Assembly: GCA_958496175.1 (NCBI GenBank)
Contig: OY292280.1
Coordinates: 16,430,001-16,494,000 of the forward strand
Direction: 5' to 3'
DNA: 64,000 nucleotides
Source: Sisyra terminalis
Lineage: Eukaryota > Arthropoda > Insecta > Neuroptera > Sisyridae
In this document: piece after piece, positions 30,225-40,805 of the stretch
Layout of the letters: each line of letters begins with the position of its first letter
Position numbering within the stretch: position 1 is the first letter of the stretch
Notes under the pieces: model-generated
Seen by the model: the letters and a program-made list of their open reading frames with translations, nothing else
What the model was told of the DNA's origin: nothing
The model's database searches: none
Translations under genes and position numbers: made by a program

Positions 30225-31067
30225 TTAGCTTTTATAAATATGTTTTTATACGACAATGTCGTGAAAATCTCGTGTCCGCTTTCTATAGATATGACTTGTT
30301 CTACGCCAAACGTACGAATGGTTTTTCTATATCTCCGAACAACAACATCGTGTATCGAATGTCGTTTCCTTTTTCTATAAAACTTTTCTGCCACCCTCTC
30401 TTTTCTTTCAATTGGTACTTTCCACGAGATGTTTTCTCCTATCCCACTTCTCAATGTGTATGCGTATAAATTTATTTTTCATCCATGTATTTGACAAATG
30501 ATTGTTGTTTTTCTTCAAAGCCTAGTAGTCCACATATCCAATCTAGAATTCTTTTTTCTTCCTAGTGTTCACCTGTTTATTTTTAATTTTGAGGTCTGAA
30601 TAATTTATACGACACAAAAAAAAAAAACAACTAATGGATAGTCCTGTACCATGATAACATTCGTCATACCATAGGTACGTCGCTTCACAATCATTCAAAT
30701 AATAAAAATATGAGGAATGAGACGATATCACTTTCGAATATAAAAATGTTTCTTATTAAAGGTGAGATGGAAAATTCACATGCCCAGATATTAATGTACG
30801 GAATTAGCCTGAGCTAATGCGCAAACGCTTAAAAGTTTCCAATTTATTCAATTGTTCTCATTTTTACCAGGATTTTTACCAAATGTTTATATATATCTCC
30901 GTTCAATACAAAACAATGCTATTTGTAGAACTAAGGTGAAAATAAGACTTTTTTAAGAAAACAAGAAATAATTCACTTGCGAGAAAAAAATCAAAGGAAT
31001 AGATTTAACAATAACTGAAAACTTTTGTGGTGAAAGTGTTTTTGTTGAAATATTTATAAATTTTGTA

Positions 31068-31112
31068 AGTGGAGGTGGAGGGGGGGGGGGAGTGTCGGGG
31101 GCTACCCAACAT
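31068..31112 (+). other. G-rich tract, possible G-quadruplex
   Basis: GGAGGTGGAG is followed by a run of ten or more G, then AGTGTCGGGGG. It is a sharp outlier in AT-rich intron. Confidence 0.5.
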
Positions 31113-32536
31113 TAAAATTTGTTTTAATGATGTAGACAGGTATATAGAAAACACTTATGGTACATAGGAAGTTGGGAGCTTAGGAGAAAATGAAAAGCTC
31201 GAATTTAAAACAGAATAAGAAGCAATAAGATTGGTTTGTTTGTTAAATTATAACCTGAAGCAGCATATGTCTTTTATATCATATATAATAAATCATGAAA
31301 ATAAAGTCTCATCGACAAAAACCATTCGACACCATGTGTCGCCAGCATTCTCCCGAAATAATTTTCTTCTTTGCGCCTGTAAGTCCCGCACGAATCGTGT
31401 ACACGAGAAAACCCACGTGTACAACTGTTTATCCTTCCACGAAAATTTCCTTCATGTTTCCACCAATGAGAGGTTGACAAATGAAAATGTTCTGCATCGC
31501 ACAAAAAAAAATAGGAAAATATGAAAATAGGAGCGAGAAAGTGATGGGAGGTTGGGGGGCGAAAAAAACGCACTACCTACACAGCATACTGATGTTGACA
31601 AAAAGGGATTTTTCTTTTTTTTTAATTCAAATTTTTATACTTTACGCAATAAAACATTCTTCGTTCTCTCAAAATAACAAGACAGATAAACGCACAATTA
31701 TCTATGCCAATCCCAGCTTTGGGTATGTCGTTTCAAATCATTTGCTTTGCTTTTAAAATAATTACGTTTTTAACTCCACTTTTTCCCCTAATTATAACTA
31801 ATTGCCAATACCTGCGACTTCATTCGTGTGATGTAATAAAACTTGGAAACATTACAAATCAAGAATTCCAATTTCTTTTACTTACTAAATGAAAATATTG
31901 CCCTTAAAAGCGTACGTATGTGCATAACTATTGAAAACAATATCTATAGAAATATTCTAATGAAACTAATACATATACCTAATAATTAAATTGAAAATAC
32001 TTAAGCAATATTTTTCAAATGCTTTAAATAAACTAGACTGCTATATTTTAATCATATGCAAATTGATTTAAAAAATGAAGATTAATTTATATGTTATACT
32101 TAATCACAGGGTCGGTTTTTGTTTTTAAATGGCACTTGAAACCCTATTTTATGATTTTTTTGGTATTTCATTGACTACTTAATGAAATTTTCTCATTTAA
32201 TTGATGGCCTCGAAACCATTTTGTCACAAATGAAATGGAAAACCTCTGCGAATGATTTCCCATTTATTGGAAATTTTTTTTTTCGGAAAATGCAAATTAC
32301 AAAATTTGGCTGACTAATCGATATAGGGTTGATTTTGGAGTTTGTTTTCGTAGTTATTCGATGTAAATAGGTCAGAAATCTTAATAATATCTCTTAATAT
32401 ATTTTCATATTCTGTCACTTTCAGTTCTATTGGATTCTTGTTTTTCATATCAAAGTTAAGGAAATGCTTTGAATTAACCTATTGTCTAAATTTTTGACTA
32501 CTTGCTTTGTAGTAATTACAGTTAGAAGTTTCAATT

Positions 32537-32839
32537 TTAATTGGCATTAATTATGTGTACAGGATTACGATCGAAACTTAATGCACTAATACTTTCGGCA
32601 TCTGAATATATTTTGATTTTTTTAATTAAGAAAAAATCAATAAACTGGAAGTTCCGTTTAAGGAATGTAATTGGATCCCTAGGGGCAGCTATTCCTATAT
32701 TTGTATTGATAGAAAGTTCAAGTTGTTTATTTTCTGTTTCAATGTTTGATAGGTATGCATTTCCAGGCACTGTTTTGTGCGTAAAGTTGTTTACTTTACT
32801 GCCAAATGAAAATTTCAAAACATAGCAAAATGGCCACAA
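32537..32839 (-). pseudogene. Jockey-like non-LTR endonuclease fragment
   Basis: A 100-codon frame reading GNAYLSNIETENKQLEL, then APRDPITFLKRN, then ALSFDRNPVHI. It follows the C-terminal half of the apurinic-type endonuclease in jockey-clade elements (LYNYIEENNLEL, APRDPTHFP, LSSDHNPVLL). The catalytic SDHNPV box reads FDRNPV, losing the His, so it is inactive. The plus-strand frame over the same bases is a shadow. Confidence 0.7.
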
Positions 32840-34571
32840 AATGGTGGTGCTGTTTCCACCACTGTACGCGATATATCACAGTCCTCACCACAATGAAATT
32901 AAATTTTACAATTTTACAATTAAATTTTGGATCAAGGTAACTGTAACACCAAATAACAGACGCCGATTTTGTCTCCTGCTACTAAAGCAATTTTAAAGAA
33001 AAATTTACGTTAAAAATTTAATACTTCGTAAAAAGCAAATTTAGTGACAAAAAAATTAAAAAGCACCTACAATTCTGAATAATATTAAGGCGAGGTTGGT
33101 ATTGTGACTGTTGTCGGAATGGTCGAGGTGATCCCATCTTTTCAGGTTGCCTGTCCTCCCATTCATGGTTTTCCAAAAGTCATCAACCATTCAAGCAGTT
33201 TGTTCCCACAGGACTTGGAGATCACTTTGGAACTCTTCTTCGAAGACAATACCAGAAAAGGAAAACATTTCAACTCTGTGGATAAACAACCATATCAATT
33301 CAAGTGTTTGACTATAGCTGTTTCGTTACAAAGTAAATTTTAATGATCTTGAAATAACAAGTTGATAAAATGACTAAAGTCAAATACTTCTAACAAATAT
33401 GTTAATGGCCCAAATAAATATTTTTAATTACCAGTAAAAGGAGCTTGCAACGAGGTTGTTAAGTTGTAAATACACGTGAAAAGTTTTCTCCAAAAAAGTA
33501 AAATATTTTCCTTATAAATTTCGTTAGTTTTCCTCGTGTTGGGTAATGAAAGTGAGACTCAGTACGCTTCCGAATATTCTTGCGTTGTTATAAATCACGA
33601 GCTTTTTTCCTTCTTCCGGAAAAAGCATCGTTTATATCATCAAGCTCTTACTCTGTGTTTTCTGTCTTGATTAATCTGTGGAACTGTTCTACTTTATTAC
33701 GAGAGAGTCCCGTTTCCCAGTCAGACAAACAAGTGAAATGACTGAAAGCTCGAGAATTTATTTTCCTCTACATAAAGCTCTCCACGTTCAACAAGCTCTA
33801 TTATCTCGATGATTATTATTATTAATAATAATAATATTAAGCGGTCATATCGTAAACATACTTCTCATTTTCATTTTTGTTCAACTGTATATAAATTATA
33901 AGAAAGTACTTTGTGAATTTTTACTTTGAGAAATTTGAAAAAAAAAACCATAAACGGTATTGTTTACTTTTAATTTCTCTTTTCTTTAAAAAAAATGTGC
34001 AAAAGGTGTACATTTTCCGAGATGACTGTGTTTGCGCCACTAAGCGTAAATGGAAAATTACACCAGCAATTAATTTAAATTATGAAACTTGTCTCTCTTA
34101 AGGAGTTTTCTTTTAATTTCCTCGTCCTTAGCCGACCAAATATTTGAACTAATTTAGGCGGATTGAAGCGTTTTTCCCGTCTTTGCTTTCGTCTCATTTT
34201 TTTTTCTTCGCTTTGTTCTCGTAATGTTTTCTCGATTTTCCCACAGTTTCGGAAAATGTGACGATGAAAAATTATTCTCAGTGTTATTAAAAGATCCCTC
34301 GCATAACGCGCGCATACATAAAGTTCAATTTAAGCTGCTTAGTCTGCGACAAGAAGACAAAATGGAAAACTTTGGCAAACTTTTAAATAGGATAGAAATT
34401 ATTGTTGGCTTAAATATTCCTGCAGGTAGCCACATAATCGCAGCACAACCGACACTGAATTTCAATTTTTTTTTCTTCATTAAATTAGAAGCTCTAACAA
34501 ATTTTTTATTTACTCTCGCTTTACAAGAAGCAAAACCTTTCGTAATTCTAGAGCTAACAAAAAATATACCT

Positions 34572-34735
34572 ACTGTTGGCCGAGTGGTCAATATGGTTTC
34601 TGCAATACTAATAGGTGTTGGGTTCAAATCTCATATCGTCCAAATTTTCGATATTTCTCGATTTACGAATTATTATTAATCTTAGAGTTGATAGAGACCT
34701 TAGTATTTATAAAGCGACAGTAAATGACGTTATGA
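34572..34735 (+). mobile_element. tRNA-derived SINE head and body
   Basis: A box TGGCCGAGTGG at 34577-34587, B box GGTTCAAATC at 34621-34630, body (TTTTCGATATTTCTCGATTT, CTTAGAGTTGATAGAGACC) and TATAAAGCGACAGTAAATGA. It continues directly into the ribozyme tail, making this the one copy with head, body and tail in one piece. The 151-codon frame over it (34224-34679) is chance. Confidence 0.87.
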
Positions 34736-34832
34736 CTCATCACATAGCAGTTACAAAGCGATCCAATACTACTTGATGACCACTGAGGAAGATTGCTTGG
34801 TAATCGAAATACATATATGGGCGATACGGCAA
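34730..34832 (+). ncRNA. SINE tail with hammerhead ribozyme motif (best copy)
   Basis: CTGAGGA at 34783-34789, one extra A, then stem II GATTGC (34791-34796) pairing with GTAATC (34800-34805, one G-T). GAAA follows at 34806-34809. The stem III position, ATA-CA-TAT, folds on itself, then A before the cleavage point. CCA before CTGA (34780-34782) pairs with TGG after (34818-34820) as stem I. All core positions of a type I hammerhead are present apart from the extra A, which the Penelope-type motifs in this window also have. Confidence 0.65.
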
Positions 34833-35059
34833 TCATTGACTTGTTTCAATTTTTGATCAAATTAATGTCTATAGTTTACTTTTGTAAATTATTTAACATA
34901 AATAAGACCACAATATATTTTATATATTGTTAAAAAAAGGTAATGCTTTTTGAAAGATATTTCGTTAATTTATTTATAAGTCACAGCCAATATGCAAATA
35001 AAGTTCATATAAGATTAATTAAGAGCCTCGCTCTCAAGAAAAACAAAATTAATAATACC

Positions 35060-35394
35060 TGGATATCTAAAGTCATCTACTCTAATATTATAAAGAGGAA
35101 AGATTTGATTGTTTGTTTGCATTAAATAGGCTCCGAAACTACTTGACCGATTTGAAAAATTCTTTCACTGTTGTCAAGCTACACTATCTCCGTTGAACAA
35201 AGGCTATATTAATTTTTCATTTTATTAAATTTGTCTTTTTAAAGTCGACAAAATAGCGTTTTTAGGTATGATTATGTTTTTCGTAAAAGAAATAAAAGAA
35301 ATAAAAATTTTCATATACCAGTACTAAGAGCAAATTTGAAAAGAAAATATAATCTACCCCTACGTTACGCAGACGAAGTCACGGGAATTAGCTA
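35060..35394. mobile_element. Helitron-like dispersed repeat, decayed end
   Basis: It starts near CATCTACTCTAATATTATAA and contains GGCTCCGAAACTAC, TTGACCGATTTGAAAAATTC and AAGGCTATATT. It ends GACGAAGTCACGGGAATTAG followed by CTAT instead of CTAGT. I recall this layout from repeats widespread in arthropods. Confidence 0.6.
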
Positions 35395-36283
35395 TATTGT
35401 TTGTATGTACAAAAAATTCAAGTATATGCTCAATTGGTGATATGAAATAACATAGTTAAGACTTGAAGGCGAAAATGAGAGAATGGCAGCTTTAAATATT
35501 TCGTTTAAGGAATTTGAAACCAGTTTGAGGCATTTATTATTTGTTGTCAATTATAAATACATTAACACCTTTTTCCGAGTTCACAAATTACACCTTTGAA
35601 TTTGCATTTTTCTCATTACCATATTATTTATCATCACAAGTTGAGAACAGGTAAAATTCTTTTCAATTTCACACCTGTTTGGAATTTATTCGGTTTTGCT
35701 CACAATAATTATCATTATGGAGCAAAGGTCAAAAATTATACTTTAATATTTGTCTACCTGAAATCTACCGTATGATTGAAGAACAGATTAATCGATTTCC
35801 ATAATAATATGTTTTCAGATACATCTTAGTGTTTGGCCCAAACAATAAAATAAAAGGAAGGTCACAGACAAGTCTAATCTAAATAGTTGTACCAATATTT
35901 AATTCAGATTTCCCTTATGGTTCCAATTTAAAGACAGCTTTAATGATTTGATAGAATTTTTTTACGATATCGAAAAATCAGCATACATGAAATCAGAGGT
36001 GGTCTATACAAATGATATGGAGGGCCACTTCGGAAATGCATCATAACTCCGGGAGCCTCTTTTGAAGTTATATCGCAAATTCTCCATACTCAATTTAGAT
36101 ACATTGTAATCATTTTAATTTTTCGGTTTTCACCAATTTGGTCATTATAAAAGGTATAGATTTTATGAAAGCCTGATGTATATCGCGAGTCGAAAAAATT
36201 GTCAAAGGTGCCTTTTGTGGTCCGCGGGTTGGCCACCTCTGATAACCTCTGATTTAAGTAAACAATGAATAATTTATCTTTTA

Positions 36284-36712
36284 TCTACACATATAAAATT
36301 GTTATATTGGTTTGGGTAGATTTCAAAAACTCAAAAAAGTTATCATTGATTTAGCTGAAATTTTGTCACGATATACAATCCGCTTCAAAGATTGTTTTTA
36401 TCTTTTTCTTGCGTCGAAAACACACCTGCGATCGCAAGAAAACTGATTTTTCAACGGCCAATAAAATAGCCGCTAACTGTCAATACTGCATTGCTATGAT
36501 GGTGCAGTGATTTTTAAAGGTAGAGCAATTTTCCTCTAAACGTAATTGATAAACGTATATCTCGAAAGTAAGTTATAATTGGTACAGTGAGGAATACTGC
36601 GAGTTGCTACGGGAGGTGATTCTAATAATTCATAAGCTTTTTGTTTTGCTAAATTCAATTTATTTATTTACAACCATAGGCTGGCAAGACAACGTCTGCC
36701 GGGTTCAGCTAG
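36284..36712 (+). mobile_element. Non-autonomous Helitron (429 bp)
   Basis: It starts TCTACACATATAAAATTG, preceded by A, and ends CTAG, followed by T, the standard Helitron A/T insertion pattern. The hairpin GGCAAGAC-AAC-GTCTGCC lies 8 nt before the CTAG. There are no terminal inverted repeats, no duplication of the target and no Rep/helicase gene. Confidence 0.8.
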
Positions 36713-37734
36713 TATTCTATAAAGAAATTATTTGTAGAAACGAACAATTTGGCAAAATCAATAAAGTAATTAAGTGTCGTTGCAAAACCAACTAAATCAA
36801 TTGATTAGAAAATGGTAACATCTAAGAGATATTTTCCAGCAGAAAACATGCCAATTAATATCATAGTCATTGAAATAAAATTTCTTGAAAAGCAATTCGA
36901 TTGACTTATTTTATTGTGTCAATAAGAACGCCTTATATTTTTGATGTCGAACAAAAAACGACAAATCAAACAGACTATTTAAATTGAGAAAGCAAAGCTG
37001 AAATCTCACATAAAGGCTTAATATTCCTGTATAGGTGGATCGCTAATCATCAAAAATTGTTCAAAAGTAAGATGACGACGACAAAAATAGGAAAACTTTA
37101 TCTTTCGCTTTTGTTAAAGGGAACAATTTCCCCGGAAAAATATCAAAGGCATTTGATGTAAAAGGAAAAGATATAAATTAATGATGGAGTGTTGGCACAA
37201 TATCGGCAGAAATAATTCTAAATGTTCGCATCACTTTCAAAGAAAATTCCATATGCAAGAAACATTTTCATACATTTAAGATTTTTATATTTTTATAACA
37301 TTACAGTCTATAGGCTTACCTGCAAGGTATAAACCATGGGACCTTCAGTAAAACAGTAAAATATATCCTTTTTGATATTTGATTTTTGGTTAAATTTGAA
37401 TATTTTTCAAAAGTTATCAAAAACCAATGAAGCTTAGATTAAATAAATCAAAGTTTACTATTCAAAATATATATTACTAAGATGAAAATTATGTGATTTT
37501 ATATATTAAAATGAATTAAGAATAAAATATTGACCGAGTATTACTTCTATATCGACTAAAATCATATAACGAGTGCTTATGAGTGAAACGACTACAATAA
37601 ATCTAACCCATCATTTTTTAAATAGTTCACTGATCTAACAATTCGGTTCTTTTGTATCGAACCCAAAATATTTTTCAATCAAAACGGTTCTTTTGGTAGT
37701 GATCAGTTCACTTCCAACACCGGTTCTGTGTTCT

Positions 37735-37815
37735 GTCCATATCTGGGCCTACGTAGATGGCGCTGGTAGGTGCTTCTACTGTGGTTTTTGGATTACTATA
37801 CAGTGCGTCGTTATA
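37735..37815. mobile_element. Fragment of the GATGGCGCT MITE family
   Basis: GGCCTACGTAGATGGCGCTG, then GTGCTTCTACTG and ACTATACAGTGCG, matching the right half of the copies at 24.3 and 47.3 kb. Confidence 0.6.
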
Positions 37816-38335
37816 TTAATGGTGTCAGTGGCGATAAAAATTTATAATAGAAAAATGAACAAATTATTGCTAAGGGTATCAAGAAAACTATGATTTTATC
37901 TAAAGACTAAAATGATATTTGTTAATGTCTGCAATTACTTTGAAATTAGCAAAGTTATAAATTTTTAGGGGTAGTTGTTAATAAAATTGGAAATTTTTTG
38001 GTTACGACTTCATAAAATTTGGTTATTTCATATTACAACGACTTTGAACCAATAATTGGTTTTAATTACATTATTTGACATCCGTAGATGTTGTTATCTC
38101 TGCTAAACTAAATATTAGGGCTATAACTGAACTGAATATTACTGTTGGTATTTTATTTTTGTTGAATTTTCGTACAATATTGGCCTGTTTCAAGTTAAGA
38201 GTAATTATTAGTTTATTCGATTGGGGTAGGTAGGGTTTGATAGGAGTTATGAATAATATGGGATTGTTGAAATGTTGGTACGTAGTAGGTACCAAGTTGT
38301 TAGATCATACTAAATTTGTAAATGAATTTTTTCAG

Positions 38336-38543
38336 ACTCAAATCACGACACTTTGCATCGCAATCAGTTTAAGTGCGACGGTGGCTTTGGCCTGTTTGTA
38401 TTCTCCAAAAGTCTACATAATTGTTTTCCATCCGGACAAAAATGTGCGCAAGCTTACGATGAACAGTGCAGCTTACAGGAAATCTGGTGCTGGGCCAAGC
38501 TCGACGGGAGGCACTGCCACCGGTACCTCATCTGCCAACAGGG
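38336..38543 (+). CDS. mGluR: mGluR exon: TM7 and proximal tail
   Basis: A 208-nt exon. The acceptor is TTTTTTCAG (ending 38335) and the donor is GGG|GTAAGT at 38544. It starts in phase 0 and leaves one base, so the next exon must supply two. Residues 1-27 ([20 protein letters not shown], then LYSPKVY) are TM7. [17 protein letters not shown] is the conserved juxtamembrane segment of insect mGluR, in which FHPDKNV is a class C signature. A Ser/Thr/Gly-rich linker then begins. The reading frame extending left of 38336 is intron. Confidence 0.95.
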
Positions 38544-39189
38544 GTAAGTCTCCACCATCATCCCACATCTCTCGAAACTTTTCGCGACCCTTTCCAACAA
38601 CCAACTTTATATTTTCATATTTCATTTTAGTTTTCACTTAACAAAACATTTTTTTATCACTTGTCAACATTAAACAGTTAGTCTAACAAAATGTTTCACT
38701 GTTTAGTGATGAACTTAATCAATACTGACGAAAACCTCACAAATACTTTCATTTCCACCCTCTGAATATTAAATTTTCGTAGAATATTCGAGTCAACTTA
38801 TTTGATTTATAAATAATTTAAATGAAAAGTTATGATGATTTCATCAACTTACTTAAAAACCTCATACATCATATTATTTTCCTTCAATGTAATATTTTAT
38901 TTTTTTCATTTAAAATTACTCATTTTTTCCTCATGTACAGAAATGATTTTTAAGTACGCAAAATTCAAGGTAAAGAAGCAATCTAATACTTAATAATTTT
39001 ACTATTCAGGGATGCCTAAACTTTCAAATCTATAATATCTTAACTATGCTAACTATGCGAGATAATGTATGTGCTTTTTAAAATCAAAAGTAACTATTAT
39101 CCATGTTATTTAAGTCCTTGTCTTTTTAAATATAATAATTAAATTGTGGGCAATAAGGACGAAGCTTCTTGTGGAATATTATTTATTTT

Positions 39190-39235
39190 ATCGCCAACGT
39201 TTCGTCAGTCATTCCTGACTTCTTCAGGACTCTAT
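39190..39235 (-). ncRNA. Hammerhead motif, left arm of 39.1-kb element
   Basis: On the minus strand CTGAAGA (39221-39227), stem II GTCAG/CTGAC, GAAA (39200-39203), then ACGTTGGCG. Identical in core to the 14.55-kb motif. Confidence 0.7.
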
Positions 39236-39384
39236 AATAGCCATGTGTGTTTGTATTTTTTCAATAATATTTTTTAAACAATTTTTTATTTATCAATACC
39301 AAATTGTATTGTTGGTTTGTTGTTCTACCAGTTGGTTCATTTTACAGCTTATTTTTATGACATTTGTAGAGGAATTTTTAATTT

Positions 39385-39428
39385 TGAGCCCTGAAGAAGT
39401 CAGAAATGACTGACGAAACGTTGGCGAT
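39385..39428 (+). ncRNA. Hammerhead motif, right arm of 39.1-kb element
   Basis: CTGAAGA (39391-39397), stem II GTCAG/CTGAC, GAAA (39415-39418), ACGT, then TGGCG. Upstream GCC pairs with downstream GGC. Confidence 0.7.
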
Positions 39429-40464
39429 AAAATAAATAATATTCCACAAGAAGCTTCGTCCTTATTGCCCACAATTTAATTAGTAACTATTATGTTTTCA
39501 AATTATTAAAATTCTTTCAAATATTACCTAATTTTGTTGAGCTTAAAACTAAATTAAAATAATATTTAAATATTTTGAATCAGTATAATAAAAGGCAAAT
39601 TTTATAATTAAAATTTGACAAATTTTATCACCGCTTTTCACCTTTTCCAGCTATATGGTCCAATTGTAAATCTAAACTATCCAGGGTCTCACTTAAGCAT
39701 CCACAGAAAATTGCTGAAATCAACTGAATAGGTGTCTTCCTCCTTTATCCATAACATGATTTTGTTCATTTCTAATTCGCTTAGGTCGTAGGAATTTTTG
39801 ACTTACGACTATATATGCAAATCCATTCTACCGTTTTTTTTTTTGAAGTTATACTTCTTTAGTTGCATTATAAAAAAATAATCAGGCTGAATTTTTAATG
39901 AAATGTGACACCATTGCTACAGTAGGAAGTTTCTTACAAACAGTAAGCAATAAACTTCAAGCGGATGAAAGCTATAATATTTAAAATTATGTGTGGAAAG
40001 TCAATTAATACATTATATTACATAATATTTTTCTATTTTTGAATTAAAAATCAGTAATTGTATCATTTTTTAGTGATTATAAACCACTTATAACTGGTGT
40101 GCAAGTTTAGGCACTTTCGGAAAAGTCTACAGCAGTGGATTGAAAACATCTTTATAACTAAACCAAAGAAATATAACTTCTCACGTGCGTTCATAAGTAC
40201 ACATACGTTTTTTTTTTAATTTTATTTCAATTGATCAAAATTCTGCAATGAATGGGCTTCAGACAAAAATGGTCTTTAATTACTTAAAACAACCATTCAT
40301 GTTAATCATCGAAAGAATTCAAGTTAAGCGACGTCTATCACTATTTCTTCACTTGTGAATAATGCCCCAGTGACTAAATCGAAAGGAATTAATACGTAGA
40401 ATAGTAATGGGACAATTTTAAGAGGAAAAAATTGTAAGACAAGGCCGATCATGCATCAATTTAT

Positions 40465-40805
40465 TAGTCCAAGAGCCAGTAACACAAATTTCATGAAGTG
40501 TTTGATACACCTTGAAATTTTGTAAGGCTAATATCTATAGGATGAGAAGTAGAAATACCTATGTTTACCTAACCCAACCTGGGACACCAGATACTGCGCA
40601 TGGGTGAAAGGTGTAATAAAATATAAGCCAAAAAAAGTGTTTGATTCACAGGCCAACAAACGTTAATCGATAGTTTAGGTAATTTTAAATCAGAATCCAA
40701 GATGGCAGACACTTTTGAGGGGGTTTACATATAATTAATGCCCCTTACAAAATTTCAAGGTGCATCAAACACTTCATGAAACTTGTGTTACTGGCTCTCC
40801 GACTA
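40465..40805. mobile_element. 341-bp MITE with ~63-bp inverted ends
   Basis: The left arm TAGTCCAAGAGCCAGTAACA, followed by TTTCATGAAGTGTTTGAT, is mirrored at the right end with only a few mismatches over about 63 bp. TAT on both flanks may be a 3-bp duplication. No transposase. Superfamily unassigned. Confidence 0.82.

Larger units (their letters stand above)
39101..39481. mobile_element. Penelope-like element, family A, inverted ribozyme pair
   Basis: Flanked by a perfect 12-bp duplication AGTAACTATTAT (39089-39100 and 39482-39493). Both arms carry the hammerhead core and the AATATTCCACAAGAAGCTTC phrase in opposite orientation, separated by about 160 bp of unrelated sequence. It begins CCATGTTATTTAAGTC, like the 14.3-kb copy. 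Confidence 0.85.

Noticed and set aside
30203..30454. Minus-strand frame upstream of gag as a continuation of gag
   Set aside because: It is in another phase and shows no gag motif. I could not support joining it.
34224..34679. 151-codon plus-strand frame
   Set aside because: Its last third is simply a translation of the SINE head (TVGRVVNMV comes from the A box region).
38237..38335. N-terminal extension of the TM7 exon
   Set aside because: The bases precede a clear TTTTTTCAG acceptor, and the exon starts at the conserved TQITTLC.
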